Counted from the first letter of the stretch, positions 1 through 5,429 are shown. The stretch is DNA of 6,115 nucleotides from Gallicola sp. (GCA_012798975.1 JAAZME010000146.1:1-6115); one strand, 5' to 3'. Notes: a model not told the origin generated them from the sequence alone. Numbers and translations: made by a program.

Positions 1-98
1 ATCGCCATATTATAAATAATTTTGATGATTATCGAGAAATGAATGATGACGATATTTTGAACACTATGTTTTTAATAGAAACAAAAAGAAATATTTAG
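1..98 (+). CDS. C-terminal end of an unrecognised protein (partial)
   Basis: An open frame enters from the left edge, with the first complete codon at 3, and ends at TAG 96-98, giving 31 residues. The tail is acidic in its first half (NNFDDY, MNDDD) and ends in LIETKRNI. It has no start in the window and no motif I recognise, so no function is offered. That it is a real gene end is supported by a perfect terminator hairpin that begins at the last base of the stop codon. A chance open frame of this length is possible, but the terminator placement argues against it. Confidence 0.6.
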   Translation, partial: RHIINNFDDYREMNDDDILNTMFLIETKRNI

Positions 99-135
99 AA
101 AAGAAACACAGATGTCTGTATCTGTGTTTCTTTTC
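98..135 (+). terminator. Rho-independent terminator, 16-bp perfect stem
   Basis: GAAAAGAAACACAGAT (98-113) pairs perfectly with ATCTGTGTTTCTTTTC (120-135) around a 6-nt loop (GTCTGT). The 3' arm is itself U-rich, with TTTCTTTTC forming the tail. It starts at the last base of the upstream stop codon and should end that transcript. The A-rich 5' arm means it could also work in the reverse direction, but no minus-strand gene approaches it. Confidence 0.85.
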
Positions 136-142
136 TTAGCAG

Positions 143-172
143 TTGATAGATATTTGCAATAATAGATATAGA
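143..172 (+). promoter_or_regulatory. Candidate sigma-A promoter for the tocopherol-cyclase-like gene
   Basis: TTGATA (143-148) is separated by 18 nt from TATAGA (167-172). Transcription would begin near 179, which leaves only about nine bases before ATG 188 and places the GAGG ribosome binding site at the extreme 5' end of the message. The -35 is good and the -10 is mediocre. Nothing better lies between the preceding terminator and the gene. Confidence 0.4.
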
Positions 173-187
173 ATAAAATGAGGTATT

Positions 188-1107
188 ATGGAACAATTTG
201 GAATTATGATGGGGAAACACAAAAAATCTGCTTTCGAAGGCTGGTTCTTAAAAATTGACGATATACAAAATGATCTGATGCTTTCAATAATTTGGGGTTA
301 TACTACTCATGAAAAAACAGGGCATGCTTTTTTGCAATTTACCACGAATATAGATCATCAAACACACTATATCTCTTATCCCTTGGAAGAGCTGGAGTGG
401 AAAAGCAGCACCTTCCATTTAAAGATAGGAAATAACTTTTTATCCGAAAAAAAGCGGTGCTGGATTTTACAATAGAAGGAAGAAGAGTTCAGGGGGTTTT
501 TGAGTTTGGAAAATTTTCTGAGATCAAAAAAGGATTTCTTAAACCCAATATAATGGGATGGCTTACCTATTTTCCAAACGAATGCAATCATTCGATCACC
601 AGTATGCATCATAACGTAAATGGAAAGCTGCGTATGGGGGAAAAGAAGTGGGAAATAGTAGATGCCGACGGATATATCGAGAAAGACTGGGGAACGAGCT
701 TTCCTGAGAAATACGTGTGGCTTCAGGCGAATAATTGGGAAAATAGCAGAATTGTGTTCAGTTATGCTACTGTTCCTATGCTTGGGAAATACCGCAAGGG
801 ATTTTTTCTTTTACTGCAGCATGAAGGAATAGAATATCGATTCAGTACAATAGAAGGAAGCCGGCTTATCGATTTTAATGCTGATTCTATTTCGTTCTGG
901 GCAAAGATACGAAAAGGAAATACTGAAGTATCGATAAAAGGAAAACAGAGAAATCCCGTACCATTAGCTTCTCCATCGATGGGTGAAATGAATGCAAAAA
1001 TTAAAGAGTCTCTTGATGGAGATGTAGAAATTATACTTTTAAACAAAGGCAAAAAGAAAATAGAGTTGAAAAGCAATAGAGCGTCTATTGACGTGCACTT
1101 TCTTTAA
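188..1107 (+). pseudogene. Tocopherol-cyclase-like family protein, interrupted by a frame change
   Basis: Two frames together make one protein: 188..475 (N-terminal part) and the frame ending at TAA 1105-1107. Joined by a -1 shift at 448-454 they give about 306 residues, near the size I recall for this family. The first part carries the family FEGW motif (residues 16-19) and LSIIWGY. The second carries GYIEKDWGTSFP (about 162-173) and VWLQANNW (about 177-184), the signature region of tocopherol cyclase-like proteins. Plant and cyanobacterial members close the chromanol ring in vitamin E synthesis. Firmicute relatives have no established role, so no reaction is assigned. No signal peptide is seen. 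ATG 188 has GAGG at 180-183, a short 4-nt spacing. The second frame alone could start only at GTG 457, which has no ribosome binding site and would lack FEGW. Whether this is an inactivated gene, a programmed frameshift or a sequencing error in a homopolymer cannot be decided here. Confidence 0.8.
448..454 (+). other. A_AAA_AAG slippery heptamer / A7 homopolymer at the frame change
   Basis: A run of seven A (447-453) followed by G sits in the zero frame as A_AAA_AAG, the same heptamer used for -1 frameshifting in E. coli dnaX. Slipping back one base joins SEKK to AVLDFTIEG in the other frame, which restores the family reading. A single lost A from an original A8 would give the same result. 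No strong stem-loop is evident just downstream. The nearest SD-like bases (AGGA, 427-430) are about 17 nt upstream, further than in dnaX. The motif is certain; its function is not. Confidence 0.6.
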
Positions 1108-1121
1108 GAAGAATTTGGATT

Positions 1122-1150
1122 AAAAAACGCAGAACAAATCTGCGTTTTTT
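1122..1150 (+). terminator. Rho-independent terminator after the tocopherol-cyclase-like gene
   Basis: AAAAAACGCAGA (1122-1133) pairs perfectly with TCTGCGTTTTTT (1139-1150) around ACAAA, and more T follow (TTTT at 1152-1155). It lies 14 nt after the stop at 1107. It isolates the upstream gene from the HD-domain/aminopeptidase unit. Confidence 0.9.
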
Positions 1151-1163
1151 GTTTTCAGTTTGC

Positions 1164-1172
1164 TGTTATAAT
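1164..1172 (+). promoter_or_regulatory. Extended -10 promoter for the HD-domain/aminopeptidase unit
   Basis: TGTTATAAT (1164-1172) is a perfect TATAAT with the TGn extension. No -35 close to TTGACA exists at the right distance, because that position falls in the terminator's T-run (about 1144-1149). A start near 1179 would give a leader of about 27 nt before ATG 1206, with room for the AAAAGGAG site. Confidence 0.65.
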
Positions 1173-1205
1173 GATATAGAGAGGAAAACAAAAAGGAGTA
1201 TGTAT

Positions 1206-1622
1206 ATGAACCTTTTGAAAGCCTTTATAATAGCCTTAAAAGCACATAGAGGCCAAAAAGACAAAGGGGGAAGACCTTATATTTTTCATCCCTTATATGT
1301 ATGTGTTAAAGTGAAGGGCAGGGAAGAAAAGATTGTGGCTCTTCTTCATGATGTAGTAGAAGACAGCGGATATAGAATAGAAGATCTTGATTTTCTATCT
1401 CAAAATCAAAAAGAAGCGCTGGCCCTTTTAACAAAGGATGGTTCTCTTTATTTTGATTATATAGAAAAACTGAAGAAAAATAGTATTGCAGTAAATGTAA
1501 AATTAAAAGACTTGGAACATAATATGAATGTATCCCGAATAGATGAAATAACAGAAGCGGATTTAACAAGGGCTGCAAAATATAAAAAAGCCTATACTAT
1601 GCTAAACTCGCTCAGGGATTAG
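1206..1622 (+). CDS. Small HD-domain hydrolase, RelA/SpoT (Mesh1)-like, stand-alone
   Basis: This 138-residue cytoplasmic protein consists of little more than the HD hydrolase core that removes the 3'-pyrophosphate of (p)ppGpp in Rel/SpoT enzymes. Visible landmarks are AHRGQKDKGGRPYIFHP (13-29, with H28), ALLHDVVED (45-53, the H48-D49 pair plus E52-D53) and VKLKDLEHNMN (98-108, with D102 and N106). These match the metal-binding and catalytic positions of the family. There is no synthetase, TGS or ACT domain, so it would act only as a hydrolase. It is shorter than most Mesh1-type enzymes. The substrate is inferred; other phosphorylated nucleotides are possible. The start is ATG 1206, because AAAAGGAG (1191-1198) stands 7 nt away. 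ATG 1200 is only 1 nt from that site, and further upstream the frame runs into the promoter and terminator. It is followed after 12 nt by the M18 aminopeptidase gene, so the two are probably cotranscribed. Confidence 0.85.
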   Translation: MNLLKAFIIALKAHRGQKDKGGRPYIFHPLYVCVKVKGREEKIVALLHDVVEDSGYRIEDLDFLSQNQKEALALLTKDGSLYFDYIEKLKKNSIAVNVKLKDLEHNMNVSRIDEITEADLTRAAKYKKAYTMLNSLRD

Positions 1623-1634
1623 AAAGGACGATAT

Positions 1635-2906
1635 ATGGAAAAGAACAACTTATTATTGAATTTTATAGATAACAGTCCATCACCATATCATGCTGTAGAA
1701 AATATCATAAAGATTTTAGAAGAGGAGGGTTATCAACCTCTAGATTTATCTTCTTCTTGGATATTGGAAAAGGATCAAAAGTATTATATCTCTATAAATG
1801 GTACTGCACTAGCTGCATTTCGTGTAGGAAATCTTGACCATCCTTATTTTAGAATTATAACAAGCCATAGCGATTCCCCGGGTTTTAAAATAAAACCTCA
1901 TGGAAGAATAAAAGAGGATAAGTTTTTAAAACTCAATACTGAGGTCTATGGAGGACCGATTCTATCAACATGGTTTGACCGTACTTTATCGATAGCAGGA
2001 AGAGTATTCTATGAAGGAGACAATCCATATACACCGCATATGGAACTTCTAAATATTGAAGAAGACTTGTTGACGATTCCAAATATTGCCATTCATATGA
2101 ACCCTAAAGTAAATAAAGGGATGGATTTCAATCCCCAAAAAGACACCTTGCCTTTTTTAGGATATATAAAAAAAGAATTAGAGGAAGAGTCTCTTGAGGA
2201 AATGCTAAAAAGCAGATACAGTTCAGATAGAAAGATTATTGGATTTGATTTAAATCTGTATGACCGGCAAAAAGGTACTAGAATAGGAATGGATAAGGAA
2301 TTCTATCATGTCGGAAAACTAGATAATCTAGCTATGGCATTTAGTTCTGTTCAAGCTTTGTGGAAGAGTGGGAATAGTGAAAATACATCTATGGTTTGCA
2401 TCTTCGATCACGAGGAAATAGGTTCAGGAAGCAGGCAGGGGGCGCTAAGTCCGATTTTATCCGATATTATAAAACGAATATGTTTTTATAAGAACAATAA
2501 GTACGAAAATTATTCAAAAGCCATGGCGAATTCCTTTGTGATTTCTGCAGATCAAGCTCATGGAGTTCATCCGAATTATCCTGAAAAAGCGGATCCTACT
2601 CATAAACCTCTATTGAATCAAGGGCCTGTTCTTAAAGTGTCTTCCTCTATGAGCTATAGTTCAGACGGTTATTCTATCTCTGTTATTAAAAGTCTTTGCG
2701 ATAGAGAAAAGATACCCTATCAAGTTTATACCAATCGTTCAGATGTAAAGGGAGGTTCTACCTTAGGTCCGTTATTGTCCAGACAGCTGCCAATAGCAAG
2801 TGTTGATTTGGGCAATGCGATTTTTGCTATGCATTCTATTCGAGAGATGGGGGGAGTCAAAGACCAAGAATGGATGGAACAGCTTTTCGAAGCTTTCTTT
2901 GATTAG
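1635..2906 (+). CDS. apeB: M18 family zinc aminopeptidase (aspartyl aminopeptidase type)
   Basis: A 423-residue protein, full length for family M18. These cytoplasmic, multimeric, two-zinc exopeptidases remove N-terminal residues, often acidic ones, from peptides. Expected metal and catalytic motifs appear in order: TSHSDSPGFKIKP (76-88, with H78 and D80), GKLDNLAMAF (227-236, D230), FDHEEIGSGSRQGA (257-270, E260 as general base and E261 as ligand), SADQAHGVHPNYPEK (304-318, D306) and MHSIREMGG (399-407, H400). All five zinc-ligand positions are intact, so the enzyme should be active. Substrate preference cannot be read from sequence. AGAAAGGA (1621-1628) lies 6 nt before ATG 1635 and overlaps the end of the HD-domain gene, supporting cotranscription. 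The 3' end overlaps the convergent racemase-family gene by 4 nt. Confidence 0.95.
   Translation: MEKNNLLLNFIDNSPSPYHAVENIIKILEEEGYQPLDLSSSWILEKDQKYYISINGTALAAFRVGNLDHPYFRIITSHSDSPGFKIKPHGRIKEDKFLKLNTEVYGGPILSTWFDRTLSIAGRVFYEGDNPYTPHMELLNIEEDLLTIPNIAIHMNPKVNKGMDFNPQKDTLPFLGYIKKELEEESLEEMLKSRYSSDRKIIGFDLNLYDRQKGTRIGMDKEFYHVGKLDNLAMAFSSVQALWKSGNSENTSMVCIFDHEEIGSGSRQGALSPILSDIIKRICFYKNNKYENYSKAMANSFVISADQAHGVHPNYPEKADPTHKPLLNQGPVLKVSSSMSYSSDGYSISVIKSLCDREKIPYQVYTNRSDVKGGSTLGPLLSRQLPIASVDLGNAIFAMHSIREMGGVKDQEWMEQLFEAFFD
2881..2900 (+). terminator. Possible weak terminator inside the end of the aminopeptidase gene
   Basis: AGCTT (2881-2885) and AAGCT (2890-2894) form a 5-bp stem capped by TTCG, followed by TTCTTT. 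A UUCG-type loop adds stability, but the stem is short and the tail is interrupted. It is the only candidate for stopping plus-strand transcription before it runs into the convergent gene. Confidence 0.25.
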
Positions 2907-3604
2907 AATTCGACCCATTCTTTTTTACAGCGGGAAACAGACTCTTTCATCAATACATCCATAGCATCTACAGTGCGTTCTTTTAATCCTGTTGGTATCT
3001 CAAGGGATGAAAGTTCGGTACAGGCAAGTATTACTTTAATATTTTTATAAATAAACCAATCGATCAATTGATTGAATTCTTGAGAAAAAATTACCTTATT
3101 GTTTTTCATATTATAGATCGTATCCATTACAATCTTTTGCTGTTTGCTATCCAAGGGGACTGAATACAGTCCTCTTTTTTTTGCGTATTTATCATAAACA
3201 CCGCTTTTTACAGTACCATCCGTTCCCATTACAACGATTTTTGCAGCAGGTGTTTCATCAGCGATTTTTTTGATCGTTTCATCAATCATATTGATAATAG
3301 GGATATCTGTCATACTTTGAATATCATCATAATAGTAGTGAGAAGTGTTGCAGGGAATCGCTATATGATCCACTTTAGCAAACTCTAATATCGACAGGGC
3401 TTCTTTAAAATGGCTTAGAAGAAGAGTGCTGTCTCCACTTTCGATAGTTTGTGTACGGTCCGGCATTTTGCAGTGGTTTAACACAACCATATCTAGATGA
3501 TCTTGATCTTTGTCCGCTTTTGTATGCAAAGTAATATTTTCCATAAATTTAGCGGTAGCATAAGGACCCATACCGCCGATAACGCCTAATTTAAATTCTG
3601 ACAT
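2903..3604 (-). CDS. Aspartate/glutamate racemase family protein
   Basis: A 233-residue cytoplasmic enzyme of the cofactor-independent Asp/Glu racemase superfamily, which inverts the alpha carbon of an amino acid with a pair of cysteines. The N-terminal LGVIGGMGPYATAKF (6-20) is typical of the aspartate racemase branch (RacD/YgeA-like). Both catalytic cysteines are present in context: IPCNTSHYY (C85) and ACTELS (C195), one per half of the pseudo-symmetric fold. The exact amino acid is not determinable; aspartate, glutamate or a broader range are all possible. The start at 3604 is supported by AAGAAGG (3617-3611) 6 nt upstream. It is transcribed alone, opposite to its neighbours, and shares its last 4 bases with the aminopeptidase gene. 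Confidence 0.9.
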   Translation of the reverse strand: MSEFKLGVIGGMGPYATAKFMENITLHTKADKDQDHLDMVVLNHCKMPDRTQTIESGDSTLLLSHFKEALSILEFAKVDHIAIPCNTSHYYYDDIQSMTDIPIINMIDETIKKIADETPAAKIVVMGTDGTVKSGVYDKYAKKRGLYSVPLDSKQQKIVMDTIYNMKNNKVIFSQEFNQLIDWFIYKNIKVILACTELSSLEIPTGLKERTVDAMDVLMKESVSRCKKEWVEF

Positions 3605-3644
3605 AGTATACCTTCTTTCGTTATTTTTACAAAGGATTTTCTTT

Positions 3645-3653
3645 ATTATAACA
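3645..3653 (-). promoter_or_regulatory. Extended -10 promoter for the racemase-family gene
   Basis: Read on the minus strand, TGTTATAAT occupies 3653-3645, a perfect TATAAT with the TGn extension about 40 nt upstream of the start codon. The -35 position (about 3673-3668, ATTAAA) is weak. It lies in a long AT-rich spacer shared with the divergent tRNA gene. Confidence 0.6.
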
Positions 3654-3761
3654 TGATTAAAATCTTTTTTAATAAACCTAAAATTATTAGAAATAAAGAG
3701 ATATTTGAAGAAATATAGAGAATTTATGATATAAAATTCAATTTATAACAAAAAACAGCGG

Positions 3762-3790
3762 TTGATAACTTAAAAAAATTAACGTATACT
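3762..3790 (+). promoter_or_regulatory. Sigma-A promoter of the tRNA-Pro gene
   Basis: TTGATA (3762-3767), a 17-nt spacer and TATACT (3785-3790) form a near-consensus promoter. The start would be about 3797, giving a leader of about 12 nt before the tRNA 5' end. The rest of the 3605-3761 spacer is AT-rich, holds the divergent racemase-gene promoter and shows nothing else I can support. Confidence 0.85.
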
Positions 3791-3808
3791 TAAGAAGTCG
3801 TCGAGAGA

Positions 3809-3885
3809 CGGGGTGTAGCGCAGTCCGGTAGCGCACGTGGTTTGGGACCATGGGGCCGGGGGTTCGAATCCTCTCACCCCGACCA
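3809..3885 (+). tRNA. tRNA-Pro (anticodon UGG)
   Basis: A complete 77-nt cloverleaf. The acceptor stem is CGGGGTG (3809-3815) with CACCCCG (3875-3881), followed by A and an encoded CCA (3883-3885). The D stem is GCGC/GCGC (3818-3821, 3831-3834). The anticodon stem is CGTGG/CCATG around loop TTTGGGA, anticodon TGG at 3843-3845. The variable loop is 5 nt. The T stem is 3858-3862 with 3870-3874, including two G-U pairs, around TTCGAAT. The UGG anticodon reads CCA and, with wobble modification, other proline codons. It is a single-gene unit with its own promoter and terminator. Confidence 0.97.
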
Positions 3886-3914
3886 AAAATTACAATTTTA
3901 TTGTAAGACGACAG

Positions 3915-3943
3915 AAGATCAGCTTATGGCTGATCTTTTTTTA
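3915..3943 (+). terminator. Rho-independent terminator after tRNA-Pro
   Basis: AAGATCAGC (3915-3923) pairs perfectly with GCTGATCTT (3929-3937) around TTATG, and a T-run continues to about 3942. It lies 29 nt past the encoded CCA. The following 3944-4069 stretch is AT-rich and contains no gene. Weak -10-like boxes (TATACT 3999-4004, TATATA 4032-4037) lack a matching -35. Confidence 0.9.
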
Positions 3944-4081
3944 TTTACTTTTATTAAACATCTCTTCTTTAAAATAAAAGTTAAACTCAAGAAAATTTTA
4001 TACTTCTTTATAGTTAAACCGAAGTCTTGGGTATATATCCTAATAGGAAGTTAAATGATAAAAAATATGAGGAGGAAGAAG

Positions 4082-4579
4082 ATGTTTGATTTTTTAAAAA
4101 AGAAAAAAGAAGAAAAAGCCCCTGTGGATAATGGGGTATTGTATCCAGCGGCAGAAGGACGATTATTGAATATAGAGGATGTACCTGACGAGGTTTTTTC
4201 TAAAAAGATGATGGGGGATGGTTATGCAGTAGAGCCTTCCGCAAATACTTTTTATAGTCCATGCGATGGAAAAGTATCTCTTATTCCAGAAACACTTCAT
4301 GCTGTAGGTATTACTGCTGACACAGGTGCAGAAGTTTTGATCCATATCGGAATGGATACAGTTAATCTGAAAGGAGAAGGGTTTACCGCGAAAGTGAAAG
4401 AAGGAGATGTTGTAAAAGCAGGAGATCCATTAGTTGAAGCGGACCTAGATGCTATACGAGACAAAGTGCCTTCTACAATCACTCCTGTAATTATTACAAA
4501 TATTGATGAATATGATATTGTTTCATTAGATTTAGAGGGAGATCGTTCAACTCCATGTCTTCAATACAAGAAGAAATAA
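4082..4579 (+). CDS. PTS glucose-type enzyme IIA (EIIA-Glc/Crr-like)
   Basis: A 165-residue soluble phosphocarrier of the sugar phosphotransferase system. It takes phosphate from HPr and passes it to an EIIB domain of a glucose-family permease. LYPAAEGRLLNIEDVPDEVF (20-39) is the family opening. SPCDGKVSLIPETLHAVGI (59-77) contains H73, and TGAEVLIHIGMDTVNLKGEG (81-100) contains H88, matching the E. coli pair H75 and phospho-accepting H90. The lysine-rich FLKKKKEEK start is probably flexible. Start ATG 4082 is fixed by AGGAGG (4070-4075) 6 nt upstream; an in-frame ATG at 4055 lacks such a site. No EIIB/EIIC gene is adjacent, so the protein probably serves permeases encoded elsewhere. The promoter was not clearly found, and no hairpin terminator is seen before the next promoter, so some read-through into the riboswitch is possible. 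Confidence 0.95.
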   Translation: MFDFLKKKKEEKAPVDNGVLYPAAEGRLLNIEDVPDEVFSKKMMGDGYAVEPSANTFYSPCDGKVSLIPETLHAVGITADTGAEVLIHIGMDTVNLKGEGFTAKVKEGDVVKAGDPLVEADLDAIRDKVPSTITPVIITNIDEYDIVSLDLEGDRSTPCLQYKKK

Positions 4580-4582
4580 GTG

Positions 4583-4611
4583 TTGTTATATCAGACTTAA
4601 GATGATATAAT
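4583..4611 (+). promoter_or_regulatory. Sigma-A promoter of the ribU transcript
   Basis: TTGTTA (4583-4588), a 17-nt spacer and a perfect TATAAT (4606-4611) predict a start near 4618. That is one base before the aptamer's P1 stem, so the message would begin directly with the riboswitch. The -35 lies only 3 nt after the stop of the PTS gene. Confidence 0.85.
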
Positions 4612-4618
4612 AGAAAAG

Positions 4619-4725
4619 CTTCAGGGCGAGGTTTGTTTCCTCACCGGTGGTATAGTCCACGAACCTTTTTATAAGGCTGATTTGGTGAAATTCCAAAACC
4701 GACAGTAAAGTCTGGATAGAAGAAG
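4619..4725 (+). ncRNA. FMN riboswitch aptamer (RFN element)
   Basis: The six-stem RFN aptamer binds flavin mononucleotide. P1 is CTTC/GAAG (4619-4622, 4722-4725). P2 is GAGG/CCTC (4628-4631, 4639-4642). The conserved ACCGGTGGTA carries into P3, GTGG/CCAC (4647-4650, 4657-4660). P4 is CCTT/AAGG (4664-4667, 4673-4676). P5 is the conserved TTTGGTGAAATTCCAAA (4681-4697). P6 is GAC/GTC (4701-4712), and the aptamer closes with TCTGGAT (4711-4717). The P2 loop is TTTGTTT instead of the usual TGAAATT-like loop, which is unusual. A transcription terminator follows, so high FMN should switch off the riboflavin importer gene downstream. Confidence 0.95.
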
Positions 4726-4741
4726 TTTAACTGGTTTATTT

Positions 4742-4768
4742 GCCCCGAAGAATAATCGGGGCTTTTTT
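4742..4768 (+). terminator. Riboswitch-controlled terminator (expression platform)
   Basis: GCCCCGA (4742-4748) pairs with TCGGGGC (4756-4762) around AGAATAA, followed by six T (4763-4768). It sits between the FMN aptamer and the ribU ribosome binding site. Its 5' arm, GCCCCGAAG (4742-4750), is complementary at 8 of 9 positions to the aptamer's 5' end, CTTCAGGGC (4619-4627). This supplies an obvious antiterminator that would form only when the aptamer is not folded on FMN. Confidence 0.9.
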
Positions 4769-4789
4769 ATGCCCTCAAAGGAGGACTTT

Positions 4790-5380
4790 ATGTCAAAAAT
4801 TGGTAATATTTCAACAAAGGATATGGTTAAAATAGCAATACTAGGTGCGATCGCTTCTATACTGATGCTTTTTAGATTTCCCCTTCCTTTTGCACCGCCC
4901 TTCATGGATATTGACATTTCTGAAGTGCCAGTTTTAATCGGTGGATTTGTCATGGGACCGGTAGCCGGAGTATTTATTGTATTTATAAAACTTATTATTA
5001 AATTCTTAACCCAAGGCAGTTCAACCGGGGGAGTAGGAGAGCTTTCAAATTTTATTATTTCATCGGCTTTTGTGGTAACGACTGTACTTGTTTATAATCG
5101 AAACCGCACTATGAAAAATGCAGTTATTGCCCTAATGGCAGGTGTATTGAGCATGACAGTATTAGCGACATTAAGCAATTATTTCTTTATATTTCCTTTA
5201 TATGGTATTGATCTGGCAGAATTTGGGCGCAGTTTTACAGAAACAAATCCATATGTATCAGGAGCTGGAACCTTTATACTTTTCTCTATGGTGCCTTCTA
5301 ACTTGATAAAAGGAACACTCACAAGTATAGTTGTTATGCTGTTATATAAGCATATTGCACCGTTGTTGAAAAAGTATTAA
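4790..5380 (+). CDS. ribU: ECF transporter substrate-binding (S) component for riboflavin
   Basis: A 196-residue integral membrane protein, the riboflavin-specific S component of an energy-coupling factor importer. It needs the shared EcfT and EcfA ATPases, which are not in this window. Hydrophobic segments lie at about 13-32, 45-73, 86-103, 109-138 and 157-190, some long enough to hold two helices, consistent with the six-helix S-component fold. Family-like stretches are FPLPFAPPFMDIDISEVP (30-47), GSSTGGVGELSNF (76-88) and NLIKG (171-175). Assignment to riboflavin rests on these and on the FMN riboswitch directly upstream. The start is ATG 4790, with AAAGGAGG (4777-4784) 5 nt away; the in-frame ATG at 4769 abuts the terminator T-run and lacks a ribosome binding site. 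Flavin status should control expression by transcription attenuation. A terminator follows, so it is a one-gene unit. Confidence 0.95.
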   Translation: MSKIGNISTKDMVKIAILGAIASILMLFRFPLPFAPPFMDIDISEVPVLIGGFVMGPVAGVFIVFIKLIIKFLTQGSSTGGVGELSNFIISSAFVVTTVLVYNRNRTMKNAVIALMAGVLSMTVLATLSNYFFIFPLYGIDLAEFGRSFTETNPYVSGAGTFILFSMVPSNLIKGTLTSIVVMLLYKHIAPLLKKY

Positions 5381-5383
5381 AAG

Positions 5384-5413
5384 ACATCTCTCTTTAACAG
5401 AGAGGTGTTTTTT
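5384..5413 (+). terminator. Rho-independent terminator after ribU
   Basis: ACATCTCTCT (5384-5393) pairs with AGAGAGGTGT (5399-5408), 10 bp including one G-U, around TTAAC. A run of six T (5408-5413) follows. It lies 3 nt after the ribU stop. Confidence 0.9.
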
Positions 5414-5429
5414 GATTCTGAAATCCCTG

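Noticed and set aside
376..612. Minus-strand open frame opposite the frameshift site
   Set aside because: It lies opposite a recognisable conserved family, has no ribosome binding site or promoter, and shows no protein motif.
1149..1205. Longer N-terminus for the HD-domain gene
   Set aside because: It would run from the terminator T-run through the -10 box. ATG 1200 is only 1 nt from GGAG, while ATG 1206 has good spacing and matches the family start.
3970..4041. Promoter for the PTS EIIA gene
   Set aside because: Several -10-like boxes exist in the AT-rich spacer (TATACT 3999-4004, TATATA 4032-4037), but none has a reasonable -35 at 16-18 nt or a clear extended -10, so none was annotated.
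3842..4054. Plus-strand open frame of 70 codons starting inside the tRNA
   Set aside because: It begins within the tRNA-Pro anticodon arm, crosses its terminator and lacks a ribosome binding site. The start of its translation is just tRNA sequence.
4055..4081. Longer N-terminus for the PTS EIIA gene
   Set aside because: The stretch contains the AGGAGG site itself. ATG 4082 is ideally spaced from it.
4769..4789. Longer N-terminus for ribU
   Set aside because: ATG 4769 directly follows the terminator T-run with no ribosome binding site, and the segment includes the AAAGGAGG used by ATG 4790.
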